NCBI RefSeq assembly: GCF_025628985.1
Contig: NZ_JAOTEM010000007.1
Coordinates: 1-64,000 of the forward strand
From: Chryseobacterium edaphi
GTDB taxonomy: Bacteria; Bacteroidota; Bacteroidia; Flavobacteriales; Weeksellaceae
Length of the DNA: 64,000 nucleotides
Direction: 5' to 3'
How positions within the stretch are numbered: position 1 is the stretch's first letter; every line of letters starts with the position of its first letter. The position numbers and the translations under genes were made by a program. Below the pieces are notes generated by a model, which was not told the DNA's origin, ran no database searches, and saw only the letters and a list, made by a program, of their open reading frames with translations. Below are positions 53,601 to 61,644 of this stretch, in pieces.

Positions 53601-54294
53601 AAAAACCAGCTGGCTGAATCTGAAGCATCAGTTTCAGTTGAATTTTGAACATGCAAAAGTGGAGTTCAATGATGATCGTTTTATAGCTGTTTCTCCAGAA
53701 GTAAATCCTGAAGTGTTTAACGGACAACAATTTGCGGGAGCGAACTATACATTTAGTTTTAAAAATTTAGACAATAAAGCCTTCCCAACTTTAGGGTTGG
53801 AAATGATCTTAAATGCAGGCTGGAAAGCCAATCTATCAGAATTCAATCAAAACTTCGCTAATTTCAACGGAACTCTAAACATCTTCCACAGAATTGATAA
53901 ACGCGGAAAATTTGTGTTTGCCAACTCGAGCAACGCAATGATTATTAACAATAACAATTTTGAATTCTACCAAACTGCAGCAATCGGCGGAAACAACGGA
54001 ATGCGCGCTTATAGAAATGAAAGATTTGCTGGGAAATCATACTTTGCCAACAATTCTGAGATCCGTTGGAATTTCGGAAGAGTAAAAAACAATATCGTTC
54101 CTACGAACTTGGGTATTTTAATTGGTTATGATTTGGGAAGAGTCTGGAAAGATGGTGAGCAATCCGACAAATGGCATCAAGGAGTCGGTGCAGGTTTCTG
54201 GATGAATATTCTGGAAACTTTTTCTGCGAGAGTCGATTATTTTATTGGTGAAGATGGAGGAAGGATTTCCGGTGGTGTGGGATTGAGCTTTTAA
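50611..54294 (+). CDS. Phosphoesterase-outer-membrane-barrel fusion lipoprotein
   Basis: From the ATG at 50611 the protein has 1227 residues. A lipoprotein signal (LSGFLFSC) leads to a calcineurin-like phosphoesterase (about 40-320) with metal-site motifs FLVGDAG, LFLGDNIY, PGNHDWYHG, AVHHPVIS and SGHDHNLQYH. A middle region (about 420-780) has LIGDWDRHEDQWKW and PIPRDRDQAFSNYDG, resembling CotH-like kinases. A C-terminal barrel (about 850-1227) ends GGVGLSF, a BamA-type outer-membrane barrel. It is probably anchored in the outer membrane. Substrate unknown. Confidence 0.85.
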   Translation: MFSAIARMILLSGFLFSCATYNVQKGKNLHEIRNSDIKTENDFKIFLVGDAGNADEPQAQHTLNFIKNKLDSADKNSMLLFLGDNIYPLGMPKETDKGYPLAKQKLENQLAITKNFKGKTLVIPGNHDWYHGVEGLKAQEEFVKSYLNDKKAFLPKNSCPIDDINLTKDIKLIVLDSEWALINWDKYPGINKGCDIKTTADFYAEFKDLITKNQDKRIIVAVHHPVISSGVHAGFNSAKSHLSSFQGKLPVPGVASLINVLRSSSGASMEDITNTHYAEFANRIKSIIQDKENVILVSGHDHNLQYHENKNIKQIISGAGSKTDPATIVEKTDFSSGGSGFAVLNLRKDLSSDVEYFSTKNNKLEKLTQIAVLKKPEVFQNNYPDILPATVTSTIYSERQAKAGKFYSWLWGNHYRKYYALPIEAQTKNLSDMNPGYSPVREGGGNQSNSLRLKTNDGQEFVMRGIKKSAVRFLNAQAFKKNSFGSELNNTFPERFLLDFYTTNHPFTGFAVNNMIDKLGIFHSNPELYYIPKQKSLGQYNQNYGDELYMIEERFSSDPKTLQSLDNASDILSTADVLKNMRKDGKYSVDQDLYIRARIFDMLIGDWDRHEDQWKWAEYKVGDKVIYKPIPRDRDQAFSNYDGAAFKVLMNIPAIRHMKTFKDDIKSVRWMNMEPYPMDLIFLKNANQEDWTAQAKYIQEHLSDNDIDRAFDNLPKEVQDETIKDIQRKLKLRKGKLEDYATKYFDVLQEKIPLTGTVNKDKFVIIKTGNSVEVKQYQLDENKGEELVFENKYDDTKTKELWIYGLEEDDIYEVSGEGRSKINIRLIGGYNHDTYNVENGSKVKIYDFKSQKNTYNAKSATKHISNDYHVNTYNWKHPKYNFFAGYPMANFNPDDGVILGIVANYTVNNFIRDPFTQKHSLSANFYTATGGFNVGYKGIFKKAIAGWDAGIDATYTTPFFARTFFGLGNETVYEKDEVERDYNRVRISQFKFAPSISKTSWLNLKHQFQLNFEHAKVEFNDDRFIAVSPEVNPEVFNGQQFAGANYTFSFKNLDNKAFPTLGLEMILNAGWKANLSEFNQNFANFNGTLNIFHRIDKRGKFVFANSSNAMIINNNNFEFYQTAAIGGNNGMRAYRNERFAGKSYFANNSEIRWNFGRVKNNIVPTNLGILIGYDLGRVWKDGEQSDKWHQGVGAGFWMNILETFSARVDYFIGEDGGRISGGVGLSF

Positions 54295-54333
54295 AAAAAT
54301 AATTTCTCCGTTATTATTAAATTGTTTGTACTG

Positions 54334-54933
54334 ATGAAAAAAATCTACCTTCGACTTATATTTTTAACCATCATTGTTGCCGCATTTATTATGCATGATT
54401 TAAAACTGCGTGATCAATCGCATAGTATTGGAAATGATGTAGACATGAAAGTAGTAATGAGCCCTGAATTATTAGTGTTCCAGTTTCAACCTTCACTGAA
54501 TGAAAATACAGAAGTAATTATTAGCTTTGAAAAAAAATATTTAATCTTCAGAAGCATATATTCATATTTTCCTGAACCTCCTCCACCTCCATCAATGAAA
54601 CGAAATGATAATGAAGAATTTATTGATAGAAGAAAACCTGTAAAACCATATTATGCTAATCTTTCTAATGAAGAAGTAAAATACTTAGAGAATATACTTA
54701 ATATATTATCTGATAGAGATTATAAACGACTTGAATCGCCTAATATAGACGGCATGTCGTACAATTTCAGCACTCTTTATTCAAACAAAAATTTAAAAAA
54801 CGGATTTATTGCTCAAGATAAAACCGATAATCAAAGAAAACTTGTTTTAGAAATTTTGAATATTCTTCAAAAAACAAATAATTTCGAAGAAAACAAATCT
54901 CTCATTTCCTATTACTATAAAAGCATTCATTGA
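54334..54933 (+). CDS. Membrane-anchored protein of unknown function
   Basis: From the ATG at 54334 the protein has 199 residues, with an N-terminal hydrophobic anchor (LRLIFLTIIVAAFIMH) and a soluble rest that includes a proline run (PEPPPPPS, about residue 86). No known family. It follows the phosphoesterase-barrel gene by about 40 bases and converges with the lipoprotein gene downstream, with a perfect hairpin at its stop codon. Confidence 0.7.
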   Translation: MKKIYLRLIFLTIIVAAFIMHDLKLRDQSHSIGNDVDMKVVMSPELLVFQFQPSLNENTEVIISFEKKYLIFRSIYSYFPEPPPPPSMKRNDNEEFIDRRKPVKPYYANLSNEEVKYLENILNILSDRDYKRLESPNIDGMSYNFSTLYSNKNLKNGFIAQDKTDNQRKLVLEILNILQKTNNFEENKSLISYYYKSIH

Positions 54934-54955
54934 GAAACCGTGAAGGTTTCTCAAT
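54929..54955. terminator. Bidirectional terminator between convergent genes
   Basis: Perfect 11-bp stem (ATTGAGAAACC/GGTTTCTCAAT) with a 5-base loop, overlapping the last codons of the rightward gene and abutting the stop of the leftward one. Confidence 0.85.
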
Positions 54956-54957
54956 AT

Positions 54958-55836
54958 TTATTTTAAAGAAAACTGGTACACATTCCCACCCGTTTTCTTA
55001 TCCTTTTCATCGGCAATCAATAACGTTTTATCATCCACAAAAACGACTGCCTCTTTTTGTGAATTGTGATTTAATGATATTTTCTGAATTTTAGCTGAAC
55101 TAAAATCAGTTGCTGTAAATCCTGAAAGTACATTGATATTTTTATGATTCAACAAAACAATTTCATTTTTAGAATTGATAGTTGCTGAAGTAATAGCAGC
55201 ATCGCTGTAACTTCCTTCCAGTTTAAGTTTACCAACCAATTTCGCTTCAAAATCACCTTCCTTATTGGGAATCTGGAAAATCAGAAAAGTTCCGTCAAAA
55301 CCTTTGCTTCTGTTTTTGGTGAAGAGGTAAAAACTTCCGTCTTTCTCTACAAAAGCCTCACAATCGTACAATAAATTTGATTTTTTTGGAGGAAATTCAG
55401 TCTGCCCTTCATAATGAAATTTCGTTGTCTGAATAACCTTTGTTGACTTTTGAGAATCGGTTTTCAAATCTAATTTTAAGATAGAAAGATTCTGTCTGTC
55501 GTTTTCATTATTTCCAAAATCTCCAATGTAGATATTTCCGGCTGCATCTTTAGTAATGTCCTCCCAATCGTTATTTTCAGCGTTTTCCACCAAAACGTCA
55601 GTAGTCAATTCGCCTTGACGGTTCAGTCCGTACACTACATTTTTATTTCCTGCATCTTCAATGGCCCAAATCATTTTCTGATCCTGCGAAAGAGCCATTC
55701 CTGAAACTTCTTTCAGCTTTTTTGGTAGAGAAAATTCTTTTTTTAAAGTATCTTCTGTAGCCTGAACTTTTTCAGTTTTTGGATTACATCCGATAAACAC
55801 GAGCGAACAAATCGCGTAAAGAATATACATTTTCAT
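54958..55836 (-). CDS. Beta-propeller lipoprotein
   Basis: The 292-residue protein has a lipoprotein signal (MKMYILYAICSLVFIGC, Cys17). The mature part has propeller-like repeats: LKEVSGMALSQDQKMIWAIEDAGN, NDWEDITKDAAGNIYIGDFGNN and SYSDAAITSATINSKNEIVLLN, which match the SdiA-regulated type. It likely sits in the outer membrane periplasmic face. Function unknown. Its start overlaps the mazG stop by one base. Confidence 0.78.
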   Translation of the reverse strand: MKMYILYAICSLVFIGCNPKTEKVQATEDTLKKEFSLPKKLKEVSGMALSQDQKMIWAIEDAGNKNVVYGLNRQGELTTDVLVENAENNDWEDITKDAAGNIYIGDFGNNENDRQNLSILKLDLKTDSQKSTKVIQTTKFHYEGQTEFPPKKSNLLYDCEAFVEKDGSFYLFTKNRSKGFDGTFLIFQIPNKEGDFEAKLVGKLKLEGSYSDAAITSATINSKNEIVLLNHKNINVLSGFTATDFSSAKIQKISLNHNSQKEAVVFVDDKTLLIADEKDKKTGGNVYQFSLK

Positions 55837-56609
55837 TAGTTTTTATTTAAAAGTTTTGCTTGCTCCCAAAGTTCGTCCATTTCTTCCAAATTCATATCAG
55901 CTAATTTTAAATCAGCCTCAGCTGCAAGCTGTTCCATTTTCTGGAATCTTGAGATGAATTTCAGATTGGTTCTTTCCAAAGCCGAATCCGGATTTAAACC
56001 TGAAATTCTTGCGTAATTGATCAATGAGAAAAATACATCTCCCAATTCCTGTTCTTTTTTATCTGAATCAGTCTCCTCATGAAACTCCTGAATCTCTTCA
56101 TCTACTTTTTTCCAGGCATCTTCCGCATCATGAAATTCAAAGCCAATTCCTTTTACCTTATCCTGAATTCTGTACGCTTTTACCATACTCGGCAATCCTT
56201 TTGGAACTCCGCCCAAAATAGATTTATTACCTTCTTTAAGTTTTAGTTTTTCCCAATTCTGTTTTACCTCTTCTTCATCTTTCACTTCAACATCACCATA
56301 AATATGAGGATGACGGAAAATCAGTTTTTCGTTTAATGAATTGATGACATCTGCGATATCAAAACTCTCTTTCTCTGAACCTATCTTAGCATAGAAAACT
56401 AAATGAAGAAGTACATCACCCAATTCTTTTTTAATTTCAGTTAAATCTTCCTGCAACAATGCATCTGAAAGTTCATATGTTTCTTCCAACGTTAAATGAC
56501 GAAGCGTCTGAAGCGTCTGTTTCTGATCCCACGGACATTTTTCACGAAGGTCATCCATAATATCCAAAAGTCTTCCAAAAGCTTCGATTTTTTCCTGTCT
56601 GGTGTTCAT
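55836..56609 (-). CDS. mazG: Nucleoside triphosphate pyrophosphohydrolase MazG
   Basis: The 257-residue protein has two MazG modules. The first shows CPWDQKQTLQTLRHLTLEETYELSDALL and GDVLLHLVFYAKI, with EExxE metal ligands. The second shows EEIQEFHEE and LGDVFFSLINYARI. It removes non-canonical and excess NTPs. The next gene overlaps its stop by one base, giving translational coupling. An inverted repeat of 18 bases lies upstream. Confidence 0.93.
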   Translation of the reverse strand: MNTRQEKIEAFGRLLDIMDDLREKCPWDQKQTLQTLRHLTLEETYELSDALLQEDLTEIKKELGDVLLHLVFYAKIGSEKESFDIADVINSLNEKLIFRHPHIYGDVEVKDEEEVKQNWEKLKLKEGNKSILGGVPKGLPSMVKAYRIQDKVKGIGFEFHDAEDAWKKVDEEIQEFHEETDSDKKEQELGDVFFSLINYARISGLNPDSALERTNLKFISRFQKMEQLAAEADLKLADMNLEEMDELWEQAKLLNKN

Positions 56610-56691
56610 AGTTGAGAATTAAAAAAGTGGTACAAATTTAATTATAATAATGTTTCTTTAATGTCTGTTCAAAATAAAAATCAATTTATTT

Positions 56692-56770
56692 CCCCGACCC
56701 TAAAGGGAGTAAATCGATTTTTAGGTAATACCTTTGGAATATAAATTTCTTCCTCCCTTTAGGGTTGGGG
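56692..56770. repeat. Long imperfect inverted repeat (REP-like) before mazG
   Basis: Arms at 56692-56709 and 56753-56770 match at 17 of 18 bases, with a 43-base interval. Each arm contains CCCTAAAGGG or its complement, itself nearly palindromic, with the core CTAAAG. It lies in the 254-base gap between mazG and the DUF5606 gene. It resembles a mobile REP-type element and could form a cruciform. Confidence 0.75.
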
Positions 56771-56810
56771 TAAGAAGAAATTTCCCCAAACAAATTTTGT
56801 AGATTGATAC

Positions 56811-56841
56811 AAAAAAACCTCATCATCACTGATAAGGTTTT
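56811..56841 (-). terminator. Terminator after the DUF5606 gene
   Basis: On the minus strand, AAACCT pairs with AGGTTT around a loop and is followed by a run of T. It ends the leftward DUF5606 gene. Confidence 0.75.
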
Positions 56842-56863
56842 GTATAAATTCAGATAAATTGAA

Positions 56864-57427
56864 TTATCCCATTTTTCTGTGTGTACTTTTTGTAGCTGCT
56901 TTTGCTCCTGAGCTTGCTTTTACTTTGGGAGTTGCAGGTTTGTCAGCTTTTGGAGCTGCTTTTTTCGGAGCTGCTTTGTCTGCAGTGATATCACCTTCAG
57001 CACTTTCTCCTTCCGTAGTTTCAGCCTCAGCTTTTACGAAGCTTTCCGGAGTAATATATCCTGCTTTGTGAAGGATATTGTACCATTGAGCCAATTTTTT
57101 GATATCAGAAAAATATACTCTTTCTGTATCATAATTTGGAAGAGATGCTCCCATAAACTCTTTCAACTCATCTTCAGTAGATTTGTGAGAAATAGTTTCT
57201 TTGTACTCATAGTTTTTAGCAATATTTTCAAAAACTTCGAACAAAGGAACTTCTTTATCGAATGTGAACATTGCAATATTATCCAACAAACTCACCTGGC
57301 TTGAGTTACCGATGCTTACTTTCTTTTTTGTTGTAACGTCTTCAATAATAAATCCGTTTTTCAATTGCGAAACTAATTTGTAAAGACCTGGTTTACCAGA
57401 AATCGAAATTATTTTTTCTAACAGCAT
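56864..57427 (-). CDS. DUF5606 protein
   Basis: The 187-residue protein has an N-terminal strand-rich domain (MLLEKIISISGKPGLYKLVSQLKNG, FIIEDVTTKKKV, LLDNIAMFT) that matches DUF5606, a family seen in Bacteroidota. A helical part follows (residues 85-130), then a low-complexity basic tail rich in Lys, Ala and Pro (residues 150-187). The tail suggests nucleic acid or ribosome binding but the function is unknown. It lies 80 bases after def and is leftward. Confidence 0.8.
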   Translation of the reverse strand: MLLEKIISISGKPGLYKLVSQLKNGFIIEDVTTKKKVSIGNSSQVSLLDNIAMFTFDKEVPLFEVFENIAKNYEYKETISHKSTEDELKEFMGASLPNYDTERVYFSDIKKLAQWYNILHKAGYITPESFVKAEAETTEGESAEGDITADKAAPKKAAPKADKPATPKVKASSGAKAATKSTHRKMG

Positions 57428-57507
57428 AATCTTATTTTTTTTAAAATTTTAGCAATTTGCTCAAGACAAACTACAGTTTATTATTTATTTACTTATTTTC
57501 TATTTTA

Positions 57508-58080
57508 TTATTTAGGAAATCTCATTTTGTAGTTGATTGCTACATCACCCTGAGAAATTTTCACCAATTTACCTTTTACCAGTTTTTTCTTTAGAGAACT
57601 CAAATGATCCGTAAATAACGTCCCTTCAATATGGTCATATTCATGCTGAATTACGCGGGCTCTAATATCGGAAAAAGTTTCTGTATGCTTAACAAAATTT
57701 TCGTCATAATATTCTATGACGATCGTACTTTTTCTCTTCACATCTTCCCTTACATCAGGAATTGAAAGACATCCTTCATTAAATTTCCATTCTTCACCCG
57801 ACTCTTCAAGAATTTGAGCATTGATAAATACTTTTTTGAAGTCTTTCAACTCTTCAGCAATATCTTCATAATCCTCATCTTCTGCCAAAGGCGAAACATC
57901 TACGATAAACAGACGGATGTCTAAACCAATCTGTGGTGCTGCAAGACCAATACCATTGGCACTATTCATCGTATCAAACATATTGTCGATGAGTTCCTGC
58001 AAACCAGGATAATCTTGATCTATATCTTTTCCTACTTTTCTCAAAACAGGATCTCCAAAGGCTCTAATTGGTAAAATCAT
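57508..58080 (-). CDS. def: Peptide deformylase
   Basis: The 190-residue protein has the three catalytic motifs: GIGLAAPQIG, EGCLSIPDV and QHEYDHIEG (metal His-x-x-x-His). It removes the formyl group from new proteins. Its 5' end overlaps ruvX by 4 bases. This pairing of ruvX and def is common in Bacteroidota. Confidence 0.96.
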   Translation of the reverse strand: MILPIRAFGDPVLRKVGKDIDQDYPGLQELIDNMFDTMNSANGIGLAAPQIGLDIRLFIVDVSPLAEDEDYEDIAEELKDFKKVFINAQILEESGEEWKFNEGCLSIPDVREDVKRKSTIVIEYYDENFVKHTETFSDIRARVIQHEYDHIEGTLFTDHLSSLKKKLVKGKLVKISQGDVAINYKMRFPK

Positions 58081-58493
58081 CTTGTTCTTTGTTCTAAAAA
58101 ATTCTGCAATATGATGGTTGCGCTTACTTTATCTATTAATCCTTTCTCCTGTCTCTGTTTTTTACTTTTTCCGCTTTGGGAAATAAAAAACGAAGCCATT
58201 TTTGATGTAAATCTCTCATCCAAACGATGAACCTGAATATCCGGAAACTCAATTTTGAAACTTTCTATAAATTTCAGAATATCCGTTTCCACTTCAGAAA
58301 GATTTCCCTTTAAATCTGTCGGAAGACCTACGACAATGTCTTCTACTTTGTTTACATTGAAATATTTCTTCAAAAATTCCATCAAAAACTTAGTTTCTAC
58401 AGTCTGCAGTGCACTGGCAATAATCCTCATATCATCGGTCACCGCAATGCCACAACGAGCCTTTCCGTAGTCTATCGCAAGGATTTGTCCCAT
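58077..58493 (-). CDS. ruvX: Holliday junction resolvase-like RuvX (YqgF)
   Basis: The 138-residue protein has the RNase H-like core with AIDYGKARCGIAVTDD at the start, VVGLPTDLKG and RLDERFTSKMA, and a late DKVSATIIL with the catalytic Asp. It is involved in 16S rRNA end processing and may act on Holliday junctions. A TAAATTTG box ends 7 bases before its start. Confidence 0.92.
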   Translation of the reverse strand: MGQILAIDYGKARCGIAVTDDMRIIASALQTVETKFLMEFLKKYFNVNKVEDIVVGLPTDLKGNLSEVETDILKFIESFKIEFPDIQVHRLDERFTSKMASFFISQSGKSKKQRQEKGLIDKVSATIILQNFLEQRTR

Positions 58494-58500
58494 AAGTCTG

Positions 58501-58508
58501 CAAATTTA
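58501..58508 (-). promoter_or_regulatory. -7 box before ruvX
   Basis: On the minus strand the sequence is TAAATTTG, ending 7 bases before the ruvX ATG. The message would be nearly leaderless. Confidence 0.55.
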
Positions 58509-58607
58509 AGAAATTTTAATGATTTTATCCATAACGCAGTTTTTTTTATAAAATGATGTGACTTTCCACAATTTTTTTTATAATTTTAATGTTCCAAACT
58601 CCGAACT

Positions 58608-59090
58608 ATGAAGAAACTCATCCTGGTAAGACACGCCAAAAGCGACTGGCCGGAAGAAACCGAAGACTTTGACAGACCATTGGCAGACAAAGGGTTACAA
58701 GACGCTTTAAAGATGTCTAAATTTTTAAAGAACAGTAGTGTGGCAATCGATTACTTGGTTTCCAGCCCCGCTGTGAGAGCGCTGAATACGTGTAAAATTT
58801 TCAATCAAACGTACAGACTTAATTATATTACCAACGAAAAATTGTATAATCCTTCTGAAAATAATTTCCAGTCGGTGATTTATGATTTGAATGACGATGT
58901 CAATTCGGTCGCATTTTTCTCACACAACAATGGAATTTCCAATTTTGCCAATTCTATTTCAGAAGATATTTTTCATTTTCCGACTTGTGGAGTTGCAGGT
59001 TTTGAGATCAATTGTGATTCGTGGTCTCAGTTTGATGGTGCTGATAAGAAGCTTTTATTTTTTTACGAGCCGAATAAAATTCAGTTTTAA
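58608..59090 (+). CDS. SixA-type histidine phosphatase
   Basis: The 160-residue protein has the RHG-like motif (LVRHAKSDWP), the second block DRPLADKGLQDA and SSPAVRALNTC, and a late FFSHNNGISNF with the second catalytic His. It removes phosphate from phosphohistidine or small substrates. It is followed 12 bases later by a small membrane protein, probably in the same operon. Confidence 0.9.
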   Translation: MKKLILVRHAKSDWPEETEDFDRPLADKGLQDALKMSKFLKNSSVAIDYLVSSPAVRALNTCKIFNQTYRLNYITNEKLYNPSENNFQSVIYDLNDDVNSVAFFSHNNGISNFANSISEDIFHFPTCGVAGFEINCDSWSQFDGADKKLLFFYEPNKIQF

Positions 59091-59102
59091 AATTCTATTT
59101 TA

Positions 59103-59378
59103 ATGAAAACCCGATTGAATATTTTCGTTTTGACAGCAAGCATTTTTTGTTTGGGATACATTTTATTTTTAGTGTATTATTCTTCAAAAATGGAAAAGAT
59201 CAATTTAATAAATATTTTTGCGGAAATTTTGACAATTCCGATCATCCTTGGAATCGTTTTCTTTTTCTTCTTTAATATTTATATTTTAATTAAAAATAAA
59301 TTTAAATCTGCTTCAATAAATATTTTGAGTTTTTGTGTACAATTAGTCTGCTTTATAACAATGTTTCTTGCTGATTAA
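59103..59378 (+). CDS. Small membrane protein
   Basis: The 91-residue protein has three hydrophobic segments at about 7-26, 38-62 and 73-90. No known family. It follows the SixA-like gene by 12 bases and is followed by three nested hairpins, the last a strong terminator. Confidence 0.7.
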   Translation: MKTRLNIFVLTASIFCLGYILFLVYYSSKMEKINLINIFAEILTIPIILGIVFFFFFNIYILIKNKFKSASINILSFCVQLVCFITMFLAD

Positions 59379-59397
59379 TAATTATCTTACTAAGTTT

Positions 59398-59451
59398 TGG
59401 CTAAAGCCATTTTAAAAAATTAAAATTAAAAAAACGGACTAAAGTCCGTTT
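59398..59451. repeat. Two CTAAAG-core palindromes
   Basis: TGGCTAAAGCCA at 59398-59409 and AAACGGACTAAAGTCCGTTT at 59432-59451 are both palindromes with the core CTAAAG. The second has a 9-bp perfect stem. They occur in a gap between convergent genes. Confidence 0.7.
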
Positions 59452-59466
59452 CTATTGATAAGTGAG

Positions 59467-59527
59467 CCATTAAGATTTATAAGGTTGATCAATATATCTA
59501 AGTTTATAAATCTTAATGGTTCTTTTT
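59467..59527. terminator. Terminator with 16-bp inverted repeat
   Basis: The arms 59467-59482 and 59504-59519 are an exact 16-bp inverted repeat (CCATTAAGATTTATAA), followed on the plus strand by a run of T. It separates convergent genes. A CCATTAAG-type repeat also occurs near 61712. Confidence 0.8.
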
Positions 59528-61069
59528 TTATTTTCTCTTCAAATCCAGATCATCAAAATCAAAGCTAAAATCGGTAACATCAGAAATCGCTTCCATTTTT
59601 GCAGATTGAGCTTTCCCGTTTTCATTATAGGTGAAAATAATGTAGGCATCGGCATCATAGCTTCTGTCGTCCCATTTAATAATAAAAGAATTATTCGAAT
59701 ATGGCAGCAATTCGCCTTTTAATCTTGGCGAGTTCTGGCAAGAAATTCTAAATGTATTTCCTTGTTGAATAATTTCTACATCACCAAACCAGATATCATT
59801 GTATTTTCCAACAAATTGTTCGGGTCTTGGCTGAAGATTTTTTTCTTTTTTAAAGGCTTCAGATTTCGCAAAGGCATCTTTCTTTTGTTTCTCATAACCC
59901 TCTTCCATTTTCTTCATTCTGTCACCGTAAGTCTTCAACCAATTTCTATCGGAAATTCCTAAATAAGAATCTTTCAAAGTGTTTGTAATCGTATTGAAAG
60001 CCGCTCCGGATTGTTGATTGGTCAAAACTACAATTCCTAATTTCATATCAGGAATCAAAGTAAACTGAGTTACCGTTCCGATTAATCCACCTGTATGCTG
60101 AACTTGCTTATGACCTTTAACGTCACTTAAAAACCAACCCAAACCATAACCGTAAAAACCTGTATCATAAGGATTTTTCATTGCAACCGGACTTGCAATC
60201 TGCAAATTCCAAAGCTGCTGAATCTGTTTGTCTGAAACTAATTTCTTTCCATCTTTCGTTGTAAATCCGTTTAAAAGAAATTCTGCCCAAGTCGTCATGT
60301 CTTTGATGTTACTCATAATTCCACCAGCAGCATTTCCGGTTTCGTTCCAGTCATGAGGAACGGCGATTGCTTTTCCGTCAACCGGAGCATGAGCATCAAT
60401 TTTATTTGTTATAGCTTTTGCCCTGTTGTAACTTCCGAAACTTGAATTCATTCCGACAGGTTTCATAATTCTTTGTTCGATAAAATCTGCCCAAGATAAT
60501 CCCGAAACTCTGTGAATCACTTCTCCGGCAACGATAAACATGATATTATTATAATCTAAAGTCGTTCTGAACGGGTTTTCAGGTTTTAAATATCTCACAT
60601 TGTGAATAATATCATTGACAGTCAGATTTCCGCCTTCCGGAAAAAACATCAAGTCACCTTGTCCCAAACCTAATCCGGCCCTATGTGTAATTAGATCTTT
60701 AATCGTAACATTTTGAGAAACATAAGGATCATACATCTGAAATTCAGGAATATATTTTGAAACTTTATCATCCCAGTTCAGTTTTCCTTCATCTGCCAAA
60801 ATCGCCAAAGCTGTACAGGTAAATGCTTTGGAGTTTGAAGCAATACCAACCAAAGTGGTATCATCCATCGATTGTTTTGTCGTCAAAGAACGGACTCCAA
60901 AACCTTTTGAATAAATGATTTTACCGTCCTTGATCACTCCGACAGACATTCCCGGAACATCGAAAGTTTTTAAAGTATTTTGAATTAATTCATCTAATTT
61001 CTTTTCTTCGATCTGAGCGAATGTTATAAAAGAGACAAGAACAAACAATAGAGATAGCTTTTGCTTCAT
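59528..61069 (-). CDS. Serine hydrolase, class C beta-lactamase family
   Basis: From the ATG at 61069 the protein has 513 residues. A signal peptide (MKQKLSLLFVLVSFITFAQ) is followed by a serine-hydrolase domain with S-x-x-K (SNSK, Ser78 and Lys81), the Y-x-N motif (DYNN) and the HTGG block. A C-terminal DUF3471-like domain follows (residues 400-513). It could be a periplasmic esterase or D-aminopeptidase rather than a real beta-lactamase. The longer frame from 61096 covers the -7 box. The gene diverges from the YfcE-like gene. Confidence 0.88.
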   Translation of the reverse strand: MKQKLSLLFVLVSFITFAQIEEKKLDELIQNTLKTFDVPGMSVGVIKDGKIIYSKGFGVRSLTTKQSMDDTTLVGIASNSKAFTCTALAILADEGKLNWDDKVSKYIPEFQMYDPYVSQNVTIKDLITHRAGLGLGQGDLMFFPEGGNLTVNDIIHNVRYLKPENPFRTTLDYNNIMFIVAGEVIHRVSGLSWADFIEQRIMKPVGMNSSFGSYNRAKAITNKIDAHAPVDGKAIAVPHDWNETGNAAGGIMSNIKDMTTWAEFLLNGFTTKDGKKLVSDKQIQQLWNLQIASPVAMKNPYDTGFYGYGLGWFLSDVKGHKQVQHTGGLIGTVTQFTLIPDMKLGIVVLTNQQSGAAFNTITNTLKDSYLGISDRNWLKTYGDRMKKMEEGYEKQKKDAFAKSEAFKKEKNLQPRPEQFVGKYNDIWFGDVEIIQQGNTFRISCQNSPRLKGELLPYSNNSFIIKWDDRSYDADAYIIFTYNENGKAQSAKMEAISDVTDFSFDFDDLDLKRK

Positions 61070-61083
61070 TTTTTTAATTTTTC

Positions 61084-61091
61084 CAAAGTTA
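61084..61091 (-). promoter_or_regulatory. -7 box before the serine hydrolase gene
   Basis: On the minus strand TAACTTTG matches TAnnTTTG, 14 bases before the ATG at 61069. Confidence 0.5.
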
Positions 61092-61111
61092 ATCAATTCG
61101 GTATTATTGAG

Positions 61112-61119
61112 TAAATTTG
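61112..61119 (+). promoter_or_regulatory. -7 box before the YfcE-like gene
   Basis: TAAATTTG matches TAnnTTTG, 27 bases before the ATG at 61147. It lies across the longer frame that starts at 61117, so the shorter start is favoured. Confidence 0.55.
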
Positions 61120-61146
61120 CACTTCAAAAGAAATTTTCATTTAACA

Positions 61147-61644
61147 ATGACAAAAATCCTTCTCCTCTCTGATTCACACTCCTACATTGATGAACGAATT
61201 TTAGATTATGCGAAGCAAGCTGATGAAATTTGGCATTGCGGAGATTTTGGAAGTTTTGAAATCATTGAACAGCTTGAAAAAATCAAACCATTAAAAGGTG
61301 TTTACGGAAATATTGATGGCGCAAAAATCCGTTCTGAATTTCCGGAAGTGACACGCTTTTTTTGTGAAAATGTAGAAGTTTTAATGATTCACATCGGTGG
61401 TTATCCCGGGAAATATACTCCTTTAGCTCAGAAAGAAATTTCTGAAAAAGCTCCGAAGTTGTTTATTTCTGGGCATTCTCATATTTTGAAGGCAATGTTT
61501 GATCCGAAAAATAATCTTTTGCATTTAAATCCGGGAGCTTGCGGAAAACAAGGATGGCACAAAATGAGAACGATGATGCGTTTTGTAATTGATGGTGCGG
61601 AAATAAAAGATTTGGAGGTGATTGAATTGGGAACGAAAGTCTGA
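61147..61644 (+). CDS. YfcE/MJ0936-type metallophosphodiesterase
   Basis: From the ATG at 61147 the protein has 165 residues and the family's motifs: LLLSDSHSYID, WHCGDFG, VYGNIDG, MIHIGGYPG, SGHSHI and HLNPGACG. It is a small two-metal phosphodiesterase. Substrate unknown (YfcE acts on bis-p-nitrophenyl phosphate in the lab). It is a single gene. Confidence 0.9.
   Translation: MTKILLLSDSHSYIDERILDYAKQADEIWHCGDFGSFEIIEQLEKIKPLKGVYGNIDGAKIRSEFPEVTRFFCENVEVLMIHIGGYPGKYTPLAQKEISEKAPKLFISGHSHILKAMFDPKNNLLHLNPGACGKQGWHKMRTMMRFVIDGAEIKDLEVIELGTKV

Noticed and set aside
59528..61069. True beta-lactamase giving drug resistance
   Set aside because: Motifs fit the broad serine-hydrolase family with an added DUF3471-like domain. 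This architecture is common in peptidases and esterases and gives no evidence of resistance.
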